Source of the DNA: CAIWXH01 sp964555675
Lineage (GTDB): Bacteria; Chloroflexota; Chloroflexia; Chloroflexales; Chloroflexaceae
Length of the DNA stretch: 64,000 nucleotides
Assembly (NCBI GenBank): GCA_964555675.1
Contig: CAZKTU010000007.1
Location: 1 to 64,000, forward strand
Direction: 5' to 3'
The notes beneath the pieces were generated by a model. It was not told the DNA's origin, searched no databases, and worked only from the letters and a program-made list of their open reading frames with translations. Position numbers and translations under genes: made by a program. This document shows, piece by piece, positions 41,401-48,282 of the stretch (the stretch's first letter is position 1; each line of letters begins with the position of its first letter).

Positions 41401-44025
41401 GTCGTCCCCGCGAGCGAGTTCGCGGCCGACCAGGAGCTCTATCTGTATCGGAGCAGCACGGGCGCGGACGGCGCGGCGACAGGCCCCTACGAGCCGGCCT
41501 CTGACCCTGACGATAATCTGAACAGCGACGACAATGGGTCTGGGCCGGCGGCTGGACCTGTCGCCAGCGCAGCGCTTGCGCTGAGCCCCGGCGCCGAGCC
41601 GACCAACGACGGCGACGCCAGCGCCAGCACCAACCTCAGCCTCGACCTGGGCTTCTTCCAGCCCCTGAGCCTGGGCAATCTGGTCTGGAACGATCTGGAC
41701 AACGACGGCCTGTACGATGGGCCCGACGAGCCCGGCCTGGGCGCGGTGCGCGTCGAGCTCTACAGAGACGGCGACGGCGACGGTCGGGCCGACCCAGCCG
41801 AGCTGGCGGGCTTCACGACCACGGCCGCGGACGGGGCCTATGCTTTCAACGACCTGGTCGCCGGCGACTACCTGGTGGTGATCCCGGCGGGCGAGTTTGA
41901 CGCGGGCGGCCCGCTGGCGGGCTTCGTCAGCAGCACGGGGCTGGACGGCGCGGCGACAGGCCCCTACGAGCCCGCGCCCGACCCCGACGACAATGTGGAC
42001 GGCGACGACAACGGTACGGCTGTGGCGGCCGCGCTGGTCAGCGCGGCGCTCAGCCTGAGCGCGGGCGCCGAACCGCCGATATCCGGCGCGGACGGCGACC
42101 TCGACCCCAGCAGCAACCTGAGCGTGGACTTCGGCCTCTTCAGACCGGCGCAGCTCGGCGACCTGGTCTGGCTCGACGCGGACGCCGACGGGGCCCAGGA
42201 CGCAGGCGAGGCCGGCCTCCCCGGCGTCGCGGTAACCCTGCTGCGGCCCGGCCCCGACGGGTTGCCCGGCGGCGACGACGACGCGACTGTGCGCTCGACG
42301 ATCACCGGCGCGACGGGCGATTACAGCTTCGCGCCCCTCGCGACGGGTCGCTACTTTGTGCGCTTCGGCCTGCCTGTCGGCTTCGAGCGCTCCCCTGCGG
42401 GCGGGGGCGGCGCCGACGACAGCGACGCCCACATCCTCAGCGGCGATACGGCCCTGATCGACCTGGATCCGGGCGAGCACGATACGACCTGGGACGCAGG
42501 GCTCACCTATAGGGCGGGGCTCGGCAACCGCGTCTGGCTCGACGGCGACGCGAACGGCCTCCAGGACCTGGGCGAGCCGGGCGTCGCGGGCGTGACCGTC
42601 ACCCTGCGCGCAGGCTCGGGCCAGCCCCTCGCCACGGCCGTGACCGACGTCGGCGGGTTCTACTCCTTCCCGAATCTGGCGCCCGGCGACTATAGCCTGA
42701 GCTTTGCGCCGCAATCCGGCTATCGCTTTAGCCCGCGAGGAGGAGCGGACGGCCGAGACGGGGATAGCGACGTCGATCCGGCGACGGGCGCGACCGTCAT
42801 CACCACGATTGACCTGAATGAGGCCGACCCGACCTGGGACGCTGGCCTCTATCTGCCGGTCAGTCTGGGCAACCTGGTCTGGGAGGATCTTGACAATGAT
42901 GGACGTCTGAGCCCCGGCGAGCAGGGCCTGGGCGCTGTCGAGGTGCGCCTCTTCGCCGACGCCGACGCCGACGGCCTGGTCGACAGCGCGGCGCCCATCT
43001 CGACCACGACCACGTCGGCAGACGGCAGCTACGGCTTCGCAGACCTGACGCCCGGGCGTTACCTCGTCGAGATCGCACCCCCTGAGTTCTACAGCACCAG
43101 CACCGGCACGCCGGGCGCCGCCGTGGGGCCGTACGAGCCGGCGCCAGCGCCGGACAGCGACCTCGACGGCGACGACAACGGGGGCCAGGCGGGTCTGGCC
43201 GTCCGCAGCAGCCCTGTGACCCTGCGCAGCCTGGGCGAGCCCCCGACGATCCTCGACGGCGACGACCTGAACGGCAATCAGAGCGTCGATTTCGGGCTGT
43301 TCCGGCCCGCCGCCCTGGGCAGTACCGTATGGTACGACCGTGACGGCGATGGGCGCCAGGGCGGCGGCGAGAGCGGCGTCGCGGGGGTGACCGTCACCCT
43401 CTACAAGGGCACAGGCGCGCTGATGCGCGACGCGGGTGGCCGCCCGATCAGCAGCGCCACCGATAGCGGCGGCCACTATCTGCTCGACCACCTCACGCCC
43501 GGCGCCTACCTGGTCCGCTTCGGCAACCTGCCGAGCGGCTACACCTTCACCACGCCCGGCGTGGGCGACGACTCGGGCGATAGTGACGCCGACCCGACCA
43601 CGGGCCAGACCGTGGCCGTCGTCGTCGCGGCCGGCCAGCGCAACCTGAGCCTCTGGGCCGGCCTGATCAACCCCACCGCGATTGCCCTGAGCAGCTTCAG
43701 CGCCGAGCGGCTGGGCGACGGTGTGGCTCTGCGCTGGGAGACTGGCGCCGAGTGGAGCACCTGGAGCTTCTATCTCTACCGCAGCGCCGACGGGACACGC
43801 GCCGGCGCCGTGCGGATCACGCCCCAGCCCATCCTCGCGCGGGGCGCGCCGCAGCGTGGCGCGAGCTACGAGTGGCTCGACGCCGGCGTCGACCCCGGCG
43901 AGCGCTACAGCTACTGGCTGCAGGAGGTCGAACTGAGCGGTGCGACCAACGAGTTCGGACCCATCAGGCCCGCCGCCCGAACGAGCGGCGTCTATCGCAG
44001 CTATCTGCCGGCCCTGATCCGCTAG
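32485..44025 (+). CDS. giant secreted SdrD_B-repeat surface protein
   Basis: 3,846 residues, the largest gene of the window. Residues 1-36 are a signal peptide (LPLVLLAALLTLAQPSPARA). Residues 37-850 contain three to five DUF11/conserved-repeat beta domains (FGKSGPAQARVGETIRYSF; PSVSKAASPSVVYAGDEVLYTLTLRNN; GGRADYTLTITNTGTVALNQLVLVD). Residues 856-3728 hold about 22 tandem SdrD_B-like domains of 110-165 residues, each opening with a LGDxVWxDxDxDGxQ-type Asp-rich loop that probably binds Ca2+, then GVxVxL and PGDYYL. A fibronectin-III-like domain (SSFSAERLGDGVALRWETG) ends in YRSYLPALIR. GGAG lies 6 bases before the chosen ATG. Such proteins form long stalks or adhesins, here likely linked to filament surface or floc. 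No transmembrane anchor or LPxTG is present, so the tail may carry the sorting signal. The two genes behind it are exported too. Confidence 0.92.
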   Translation: MHPTNHRSHPVGPFATLPLVLLAALLTLAQPSPARAASAALDVTLRTEFPVVNSGDWAVVEVNYSCSSVTNLPCADVVITSVLPPQLARAASDVQLIGVEAVTSYSPATNTARWAFAEPLNAGSTGTFELRVRFAPGVTADGTEALLRAEVSGSNAAPAVSNLLPLTARATPRARADKRFVSGGVLDLPTLYQVEVCVPNATSGALDLTSVVISDTLPLGARFDSASDGGVYDPASGTVVWPPASILVSAGQSCARRTLSVTFLDAAFNVGDEVRNEMSASATALGGAILTLIDSDIRLIQPPTPGLAFGKSGPAQARVGETIRYSFAQSNTGTTPLTDLSLVDQIPPEVQVSRIYAAGHNQAALLRLRVEYQVDQSGLWQELPGSPYSAAACVNVAPAVGGGCAESLVIGGATLTALRWTYLDPLPYGWQATGNGSGLEAAVVSAPANQIIVNRGDSSYTFNGYSILDSSTARTRVVVDLPGARPSVSKAASPSVVYAGDEVLYTLTLRNNQLAGFSTALSSPQIADRLVPELAYVADSQRLVSGPAGAPAPSFLLLPDFRGGGRTLLRWSWPGYSLAPGQELKVSFRARVAPFTAAGQFANSAQLAGWSNDVDDMVLSGCSSSPIDTLDYDDDGNTQERLCGSSASNVSLAESAGTDSLKLVKGQLDSAWSKDPERGLTVPGGRADYTLTITNTGTVALNQLVLVDILPWLGDMGVIRLDQQRETEWRPFLVAPIVGPSGSTVFYSTQANPCRQPDLGLDPDAGNCQPAAWSTAPPADITAVQSFKIDFGARTLSPDEAVTVAVRMRAPYGGEAGEIAWNSFGYRARELGTGAYLLAAEPPRVGIERQSVLPPGYGDFVWLDQDEDNLQGPGEPGLNGVRVELFRDSDGVAGASAGDTFVDETITGPHDDGRPGFYLFSHPDLVPPGDYYARFTPPLGYGLALPDAGADDRDSDVDLGTRLTPVTTLAPGEVELTWDAGLRTSTAVGNYIWLDRNYNGLQDEPAEAGLNGVGVSLRRADGSLVGVTLTADDPLGRPGYYLFDELAAGDYYVEVDLPAGFSFATADQGDDAGDSDVEPTTGSSATFSLSANQYDPTRDVGLTLPAGALRLGNLLWLDRNGNGRYDPAAGERGIDGARLSLFRDSNANNSPDPGEHVGTATTASRLGEAGWYEFAGLAAGSYLVAIDLDNFAPGGPLAGLRSSEGNLPTPDPDDNADDDDNGDLGAATIASRAITLGPGEPTNDGDDAAGNQTLDFGLVSGAALGNYVWFDVDADGLQEAGEPPVPGVTVELLDGFGTAVMTTTTDSLGGYGFGGLSPGDYSLRFSGLPAGHSFTARGQGADAALDSDPDPADGTTGLLTLAAEQTDLGWDAGLVASLAGLGDRVWDDLDRDGVQDAGEPGLNGVAVQLFRADGSLYAATATTTNSGADGLYAFGGLPPGDYYLVFGAPPAGYKLSPQNAGGGDADDSDADLSTRRTSLTTLGPGELDMSWDMGLYAYAGIGDRVWKDLDRDGLQGGAEAGASGVTVRLYRPGSSTALASATTDASGLYTFTNLLPGDYYLEFSLPEGYRSSPRDAGDDAGDSDPHPSTYQTELTTLAAGELDRSWDFGIYPTASIGDLAWLDRDADGLQEPGEPGVPGVQVVLYDSGGASIDSTVSDATGKYRFGDLLPGDYSLLFELPPTFVLSPRDAGANGIDSDVYTATRRTDLTSLDPGESDQSWDIGLYQDSRLGDYVWHDQDADGLQDGGEPGIPAVVVTLYRPGPDGAVGTVDDTLVLTDTTDAGGRYLFANLPPRDYYLQFSLPAGYTTASAPDSADADDDSDSDADPATLRTALISLPSSTSDLSWDLGLYNPASLGDRVWLDEDADGVQDPAESATPGAVANLTVELWRPGGGTPAVTTTTDLAGLYSFTDLAPGDYYLVFRAPAGYAITRQNQGDDAADSDASPLSGQTGFIALASGEHDPGWDLGLYNPASLGDRVWLDEDADGVQDPGESEGVAGVRVELLDGATLLDYTYSDIGGRYSFSDLLPGSYRVRFGALPAGYYVSPSGQSGDESLDSDADAASGLTTAEIMLTSGVDDRRHDLGLYRLAAIGDRVWHDRDADGAQDAGEPGVGGATVALYDSAGALISTTTTLASGLYTFTGVIPGDYYLQLALPAGYDALSPQDQPGDDALDSDADPVTRRTPATSLSSGESDPSWDMGLYQHAGLGDYVWEDQNGNGRQDGGEPGLDGVTVTLDYAGPDGVLGAGGDDTLAVSATTTLSGSYGFVGLTPGVYRPRFGELAGYARAVSDSVVATDTTDSDADAATGYAASTMLESGELDLSWDAGFYRPATLGDYVWEDLDGDGVQTPGEPGFGGVGVSMAYAGLDGLFGTGDDILAAGGDTTDGAGSYLFESLRPGRYSLTFTRPAGYAFTRGGRGDAQTGSDLAEGLAATATTTATDLLSGEDDRTWDAGLYQLLSLGDLVWDDLDNDGLHDGAPEAGIAGVTVTLYLDDGDGAYDAGDTLVATDTTDTDGHYLFADLTQGDYLAVIPAGNFAVGGALRFFRSSDRGVPTDVAADPDNDLDGDDNGVGPSGGAVGGPVASAAVGLRPQLEPADDGDADSSSNLSLDFGFYSLSVGNLVWDDRDNDGLFDGAPEAGLNSRAVSLYYDANNDGDFLDAGESTAITTTTTSNGGRYLFGGLRDGGRYQVGAATGGASWVSSTGGANGAPSGPFEPGHPVDGDSADGDDNGTKAASNTARSAAFVLMAGDEPTGEGDLTMPTGVTNPAADSSSNLSVDFGMFNHARIGNQVWLDVNGNGIQNEAPLSGVGGVTVRLYNSASAVVSTTTTSASGVYGFGYLLPGDYSLEFAGLPAAYAVSAQDQGANNATDSDVSPATLRTLSTTLTLGEDDTSWDLGLYQRLGLGDLLWDDRDNDGLHDGAAEPGIDGVTLELYSDDGDGGLDAGDTLISTTTTAGGGLYSFTSLEQGSYLVVVPASEFAADQELYLYRSSTGADGAATGPYEPASDPDDNLNSDDNGSGPAAGPVASAALALSPGAEPTNDGDASASTNLSLDLGFFQPLSLGNLVWNDLDNDGLYDGPDEPGLGAVRVELYRDGDGDGRADPAELAGFTTTAADGAYAFNDLVAGDYLVVIPAGEFDAGGPLAGFVSSTGLDGAATGPYEPAPDPDDNVDGDDNGTAVAAALVSAALSLSAGAEPPISGADGDLDPSSNLSVDFGLFRPAQLGDLVWLDADADGAQDAGEAGLPGVAVTLLRPGPDGLPGGDDDATVRSTITGATGDYSFAPLATGRYFVRFGLPVGFERSPAGGGGADDSDAHILSGDTALIDLDPGEHDTTWDAGLTYRAGLGNRVWLDGDANGLQDLGEPGVAGVTVTLRAGSGQPLATAVTDVGGFYSFPNLAPGDYSLSFAPQSGYRFSPRGGADGRDGDSDVDPATGATVITTIDLNEADPTWDAGLYLPVSLGNLVWEDLDNDGRLSPGEQGLGAVEVRLFADADADGLVDSAAPISTTTTSADGSYGFADLTPGRYLVEIAPPEFYSTSTGTPGAAVGPYEPAPAPDSDLDGDDNGGQAGLAVRSSPVTLRSLGEPPTILDGDDLNGNQSVDFGLFRPAALGSTVWYDRDGDGRQGGGESGVAGVTVTLYKGTGALMRDAGGRPISSATDSGGHYLLDHLTPGAYLVRFGNLPSGYTFTTPGVGDDSGDSDADPTTGQTVAVVVAAGQRNLSLWAGLINPTAIALSSFSAERLGDGVALRWETGAEWSTWSFYLYRSADGTRAGAVRITPQPILARGAPQRGASYEWLDAGVDPGERYSYWLQEVELSGATNEFGPIRPAARTSGVYRSYLPALIR
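35050..43668 (+). repeat. about 22 SdrD_B-like coding repeats
   Basis: Units begin near 35050, 35446, 35815, 36271, 36625, 36985, 37330, 37672, 38047, 38407, 38758, 39106, 39484, 39865, 40336, 40846, 41191, 41674, 42157, 42517, 42865 and 43309. Longer units carry an extra DPDDNxDGDDNG segment (units 3, 14, 15, 17, 18, 21). Protein identity is moderate and DNA identity mostly low, so the array is old except for units 9-10. Confidence 0.85.
38018..38456 (+). repeat. near-identical 82-bp direct repeat
   Basis: 38018-38099 and 38375-38456 match at 81 of 82 bases, exactly 357 bases (119 codons) apart. They encode WDLGLYNPASLGDRVWLDED and following residues of units 9 and 10. Confidence 0.9.
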
Positions 44026-44037
44026 CCTCAGCGTTAA

Positions 44038-44059
44038 CCGACGGCTGCCCCGCCGTCGG
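44038..44059 (+). promoter_or_regulatory. intercistronic hairpin
   Basis: CCGACGGC, a 6-base loop, GCCGTCGG: a perfect 8-bp stem between the giant gene stop and the LPATG gene. No U-tract; it may stabilise or partly terminate the message. Confidence 0.5.
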
Positions 44060-44072
44060 GCCATGGACACCT

Positions 44073-44675
44073 ATGCAACGACTAAGCTTTGTCGCCGGCC
44101 TCGCGCTCGCCATCGTCCTGCCGGTCTGGGCGGCCTGGTCCATGCCATCGGCCCTGGCCGCATCAGCCCGTGTGCGCGCCATGCCCCCTCTGGCTCTCAC
44201 CGAGACGCCCGAGCCGGAGCCACCGCCCCCCGCGACCGAGGTTCCCAGGCCCACATCGCCGCCGCCGCCGGTCGCAACTGCCGAGCCGTCCCCTGAGCCG
44301 CCAGCGCAGCCTCCTGCAGACAGTGGCGGCGGGGACGATGGGGGCAGCGAAGACCGCAGCGAGCGCAGCCGGCGGCAGCCTGGCCCCTCCTCCACCCCGG
44401 CCCTTGAGCTCGAGCCGACGCCGACCGCGACCGCCTGGCCCACGGCCGAGCCGCCCACGGCCGAGCCGCCCACGGCCGAGCCACCCACGGCGACACTCAC
44501 GGTCGAGCCGCCCACGGCGACCCCGACACTGATCATCCCGGCTTCGCTACCGGCCACCGGCGCGCCGGCTGGTGGCGGGCCCGGCGGCCTGCTCGTCGCG
44601 CTGAGCGCCGCCGGGCTCTGCGGGGGCGCCGCCCTGCGCATGTGGGCTCGGGCGCGCGCCCGCACGCGAGGGTAG
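44073..44675 (+). CDS. small LPATG-anchored Pro/Thr-rich secreted protein
   Basis: 200 residues. A signal peptide (residues 1-30, FVAGLALAIVLPVWAAWSMPSALA), then a Pro/Glu/Thr/Ser-rich extended stalk including a charged GGGDDGGSEDRSERSRRQ patch and three PPTAE units, then LPATG, a hydrophobic helix and an Arg-rich tail (RARARTRG), as in sortase substrates. There is no folded domain, so it may serve as a spacer or be processed by the neighbouring peptidase. It lies between the giant surface protein (47-base gap) and the C25 peptidase (7-base gap), suggesting a common message. The same anchor occurs in the protein at 5195. Confidence 0.75.
   Translation: MQRLSFVAGLALAIVLPVWAAWSMPSALAASARVRAMPPLALTETPEPEPPPPATEVPRPTSPPPPVATAEPSPEPPAQPPADSGGGDDGGSEDRSERSRRQPGPSSTPALELEPTPTATAWPTAEPPTAEPPTAEPPTATLTVEPPTATPTLIIPASLPATGAPAGGGPGGLLVALSAAGLCGGAALRMWARARARTRG
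44438..44482. repeat. three tandem 15-bp units (PPTAE codons)
   Basis: GCCCACGGCCGAGCC three times head to tail, with degenerate copies after. It is likely to vary in number by slippage. Confidence 0.8.
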
Positions 44676-44682
44676 CTTACGT

Positions 44683-46905
44683 ATGCGCAAGCTCATCGCC
44701 CTGCTGGCTCTGGCCGCCGCGCTGGCCGCGCTGCCCCAGGGCGCCGCGCGGGCCGCGGCGCCCCAGCCCGACCCGGCGGCCGCCCGCGACGCCTTGCTGG
44801 TCAAGGTCAGCCTCGGCGGGGTGCAGCGCCTGAGCGCGACGGCCCTGGCGGCGGCCGGCCTGGAGCTGGCGGGGCTCGACCCCGCGCGCCTCTGGCTGCG
44901 GCGGGGCGGGCAGCCCGTGCCCCTCGAGCGGCGCGACGGCGGCGACGGGCGTCTCGACCCGGGCGACGAATTGCGCTTCTTCGCCCCGCGGCCGGGCGAC
45001 CGCTGGAACGCCGTCGACACCTACTGGCTCAGCGTGGAGGGCGCGGAGGCCCCGGCCATGGCGACGCGGGCGGCGCATCCCGCAGGGGCCCCCGCGCGCA
45101 CGACGGCCCGCGAGTTGGGCGTCGCCTACGCCCCCACCCACTACGACTCGCGGCGGCCGGGGCCCGATGGCGACCGCTGGTTTGTCGCCGACCTGCGGGC
45201 CGAGCCCGACGTCCCCGCGCGCTACAGCCTCGCTCTGGCGGCCACACTGCCGGCCGCGCCGGGGGCCACAACCGACCTGAGCATCGGCGGGCAGCTCTAT
45301 GCGGGCGAGGCCGCGCGCCTGGGTGTGCAGCTTGGGGCGGCATCGGGCGCGGCAGCGTGGGGGGGGCAGGGCGCCCGGTCGAGCGACATGACCCTGCCGG
45401 GGGCTGCTACCGCGCTGACGATCACCCTCAGCACCCTCGACGGCCCCGCGGCGCTGCTGCTCGACCAGGTTAGCTGGGAGCGGGCGGCGCTCCTCGAACT
45501 GAACGGGCAGGGCGCCCGCTTCAGGGGGGTGGTCGGGCGCTGGAGCTACGCCCTCGCGGCGCCGCCGCTGGGGTGGGCGCTCTATGACGTGACCGACCCT
45601 GCCGCCCCGCAGCTACTCGCGACGGTCGGGGGCGCCTTCGAGGATGGACCGGCCCCGCGCGACTACCTGGTGAGCGGCCCCGGCACGCTCCACGAGCCGG
45701 CCCTGGCCCCCTGGCGGGCGACGGACATCGCCGCCCCGCGCGCCGCCGAGGTGGTCTACATCGCGCCCGAGGCCCTGCACGAGGCCCTTGCGCCGCTGAT
45801 CGCCCATCGGCGGGCTCAGGGGTACGCCGTGGCCGTCGTTTCGGCCGAGGCAATCTATGCCGCCTGGAGCCACGCGGCGGTCGACCCCGAGGCGATCCGC
45901 TCGTTCCTGCGCTACGCGGCCGCGACGTGGTCGCCGGCGCCCCGGGTTGTGGTGCTGGTGGGCGACGGCAGCGCCGACCCCCACGGCTGGATGGGGCGCG
46001 GCCCGGCCAATCTGAACCTGCTGCCGCCCTATCTGGCCGAAGTGGATCCCTGGCTGGGCGAGGCGGCCTGCGACACCTGTTACGGGCGTCTGGCCGGCGA
46101 CGACCCGCGCGGGCAGCCGCTGCCCGACCTGGCCGTCGGGCGCCTGCCGGTGAAGAGCGCCGCCGAATTGGGCGCCCTGGTGCGCAAGCTGATCGCCTAC
46201 GAGGAGCTCGCGGACAGGGCGCTCTGGCGAGGTACGGTGGCCCTGGTGGCCGAAGAGCCCGACACGGCGGGCGACTTTGCGGCGGCCGCTGAACAGGTTG
46301 CGGGGCTGGTACCGGCCGGCGTGCGGATCAGGCGGGTCTACTATGACCCGACGGGGGTGCGTGGGCCGGCGACGGCGGCGGCGGCGAGCGAGCAGACCCG
46401 CCAGGCCTTCGCGGCCGGGGCGGCCGTGCTCGTCTACCACGGGCATAGCCATCCGTGGCAATGGGCTCTCACCGATCCTTCGGCCGAGCGCTCGGGGCTG
46501 TTGGGCCTGTACGATCCCGATAGCCTCGCCAATGTGGGGCGGCTGCCGGTCGTGCTGGCGATGACCTGTCTGAGCAGCGCCTTCCAGACCCCGGCGCGCA
46601 GCGGGACCACGGTCGACGAGCGGCTGCTGCTGGCCGAAGGCGGGGCGGCGGCGGTCTGGGGGCCGACGGGCTTCGCCGTGGCCCACGGCCACGAGTTGCT
46701 GCAGCAGGGCTTCTTTGCGGCCCTGACCGACGCGCCCGGGGGGCAGGCCGCCGTGGGCGAGCTAATCATGGCCGGCTACAGGGCCCTTGCGGCGACGGGA
46801 AGCGCGAGCGACACCCTGTTCACCTACGTCCTGCTGGGCGACCCGCTCACGCCGGTGCGCCTGACGCAGGCCAACCGAGTGGCTCTGCCGCTGGTGACGC
46901 GCTAG
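44683..46905 (+). CDS. C25 (gingipain-like) cysteine peptidase
   Basis: 740 residues. Signal peptide 1-24 (ALLALAAALAALPQGAARAAA). Residues 30-310 form a beta-rich prodomain-like part. The peptidase part begins near 345: YIAPEALHEALAPLIAHRRAQGYAVAVVSAEAIY, VVVLVGDGSADPHGW, PDLAVGRLPVKSAAEL, then YHGHSHPWQW (catalytic His near 588) and MTCLSSAF (catalytic Cys near 629), in the order of peptidase family C25. The end LLGDPLTPVRL is also family-typical. The tail RVALPLVTR resembles those of the giant protein and of the protein at 53425. Gingipain relatives mature surface proteins in type IX secretion of Bacteroidota; here the two upstream genes encode possible substrates. The stop overlaps the ktrB stop. 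Confidence 0.85.
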   Translation: MRKLIALLALAAALAALPQGAARAAAPQPDPAAARDALLVKVSLGGVQRLSATALAAAGLELAGLDPARLWLRRGGQPVPLERRDGGDGRLDPGDELRFFAPRPGDRWNAVDTYWLSVEGAEAPAMATRAAHPAGAPARTTARELGVAYAPTHYDSRRPGPDGDRWFVADLRAEPDVPARYSLALAATLPAAPGATTDLSIGGQLYAGEAARLGVQLGAASGAAAWGGQGARSSDMTLPGAATALTITLSTLDGPAALLLDQVSWERAALLELNGQGARFRGVVGRWSYALAAPPLGWALYDVTDPAAPQLLATVGGAFEDGPAPRDYLVSGPGTLHEPALAPWRATDIAAPRAAEVVYIAPEALHEALAPLIAHRRAQGYAVAVVSAEAIYAAWSHAAVDPEAIRSFLRYAAATWSPAPRVVVLVGDGSADPHGWMGRGPANLNLLPPYLAEVDPWLGEAACDTCYGRLAGDDPRGQPLPDLAVGRLPVKSAAELGALVRKLIAYEELADRALWRGTVALVAEEPDTAGDFAAAAEQVAGLVPAGVRIRRVYYDPTGVRGPATAAAASEQTRQAFAAGAAVLVYHGHSHPWQWALTDPSAERSGLLGLYDPDSLANVGRLPVVLAMTCLSSAFQTPARSGTTVDERLLLAEGGAAAVWGPTGFAVAHGHELLQQGFFAALTDAPGGQAAVGELIMAGYRALAATGSASDTLFTYVLLGDPLTPVRLTQANRVALPLVTR

Positions 46906-48281
46906 CCAATCAGGATCTGCTCCTCGGGGTACCTGATCGGCTGGGCGCGACCCTGCTCGCGGGCGATCGCGACGATGATCGTCAGGGCGCCGAGGCGGCC
47001 CCAGAACATCACCAGGCAGATCAGCAGCTGGCCGAAGAGGTTCAGTTCGCCGGTCAGGCCGAGGGTGAGGCCGCAGGTGGCGAAGGCCGAGACCACCTCG
47101 AAGGCCGCCTCGTCGAGGGTGGTATCGTGGGTGATCAGGAGCAGCCAGGTGGACAGCAGCACGACGAAGAGCGAGATAGTCAGCACGGCGGCGGCCTTGC
47201 GCATCGAGCCGACGGCCAGGGTGCGCCCGCCGACGGTGGCGTCGGCCCGGCCGCGCGCGAAGCTCCACAGCGAGATCGTGAGCACCGCGAAGGTGCCCGT
47301 GGTGATCCCGCCGCCCATCGAGGCCGGGGCGCAGCCGATGAACATCAGGACCATCATCAGCAGCTGGCTGGCCGGGGCGAGGCTGTCGAACTCGGCGATG
47401 CCCCAGAAGCCGGCGGTGCGCGCGCTGATCGACTGGAAGAGGCAGATTAGCAGGCGGCGCAGGGGGGGCTCGTCGGCCAGGGTGCCCCCGGACCCGCCCT
47501 CGGCCACAAAGAAGCCCAGCGTGCCGGCCAGGACCAGGAAGCTGACCACATAGAGGGTGATCCTGGTATTGAGCGAGAAGCGCCGCGTGCGCCAGTAGGC
47601 CAGCAGCTCGGCGATCACCGGGATGCCCAGGCCGCCGAGGAAGATCAGGGCGCCCAGGATGCTCAGGCTCAGGTTGTCGCGGGGGATGCCGTCGGGGTAG
47701 CCGGGCGTGCCCGTGAAGAGGTCGAAGCCGGCGTTGCAGAAGGCCGAGATGGCGTGGAAGATGGCGAAGAAGAGGGCCTGGCCCTCGCTCAGGCGGCCGT
47801 CGGCGCGCCAGTGGAGGTAGAGCAGCACGGCCCCGACGGCCTCGATGGCCAGCACTGTCGCGAGCACATTGCGGGTGAGCTTGACGATCGCCTGCGGCGA
47901 GAGCAGCCCGAGCGAGTCGCTGAGGGCGAGGCGGTCGGTCAGGCTGATGCGCCGCCCGAGCAGGCGCATGATCACGACGGCGACGACCATGAAGCCCACG
48001 CCGCCCAGCTGCACCAGCACGAGCAGGATCACCTGGCCGAGCAGGGTGAGGTCGAGCGCGGGTGTGAGGGTGCTCAGGCCGGTGACGCTGAGGGCCGAGG
48101 TGGCCGTGAAGAGCGCGGTGTTCCAGCTCAGGGGTGCGCCTATGGCGGCGGCCGGCAGCATGAGGGCCAGGGTGCCCAGGGTGACCAGCAGAGCCAGCCC
48201 GAGCACGATGCGCAGAGTTGGCGGCAGCGGGCGGCGCGAGCCGGCGGCGGAGAGGCGGCGCACGGGCGGAGAGATTGACAT
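46902..48281 (-). CDS. ktrB: Ktr/Trk potassium channel subunit
   Basis: 459 residues, membrane protein with four M1-P-M2 repeats. Filter-like loops are visible in TATSALSVTGLSTL, HAISAFCNAGFDLF, SISARTAGFWGI and SAFATCGLTLGLTGEL, each with the single Gly typical of KtrB/TrkH. The C-terminus RYPEEQILIG is a KtrB hallmark. It imports K+ with Na+ or H+. The ktrA gene ends one base upstream of its start (TGATATG arrangement), so the channel and its regulator are co-translated. Confidence 0.92.
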   Translation of the reverse strand: MSISPPVRRLSAAGSRRPLPPTLRIVLGLALLVTLGTLALMLPAAAIGAPLSWNTALFTATSALSVTGLSTLTPALDLTLLGQVILLVLVQLGGVGFMVVAVVIMRLLGRRISLTDRLALSDSLGLLSPQAIVKLTRNVLATVLAIEAVGAVLLYLHWRADGRLSEGQALFFAIFHAISAFCNAGFDLFTGTPGYPDGIPRDNLSLSILGALIFLGGLGIPVIAELLAYWRTRRFSLNTRITLYVVSFLVLAGTLGFFVAEGGSGGTLADEPPLRRLLICLFQSISARTAGFWGIAEFDSLAPASQLLMMVLMFIGCAPASMGGGITTGTFAVLTISLWSFARGRADATVGGRTLAVGSMRKAAAVLTISLFVVLLSTWLLLITHDTTLDEAAFEVVSAFATCGLTLGLTGELNLFGQLLICLVMFWGRLGALTIIVAIAREQGRAQPIRYPEEQILIG

Positions 48282-48282
48282 A

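Noticed and set aside
40471..44070. A second long minus-strand frame (1,199 codons)
   Set aside because: Same reason: a shadow of the repeat-rich gene. No ribosome site or domain.
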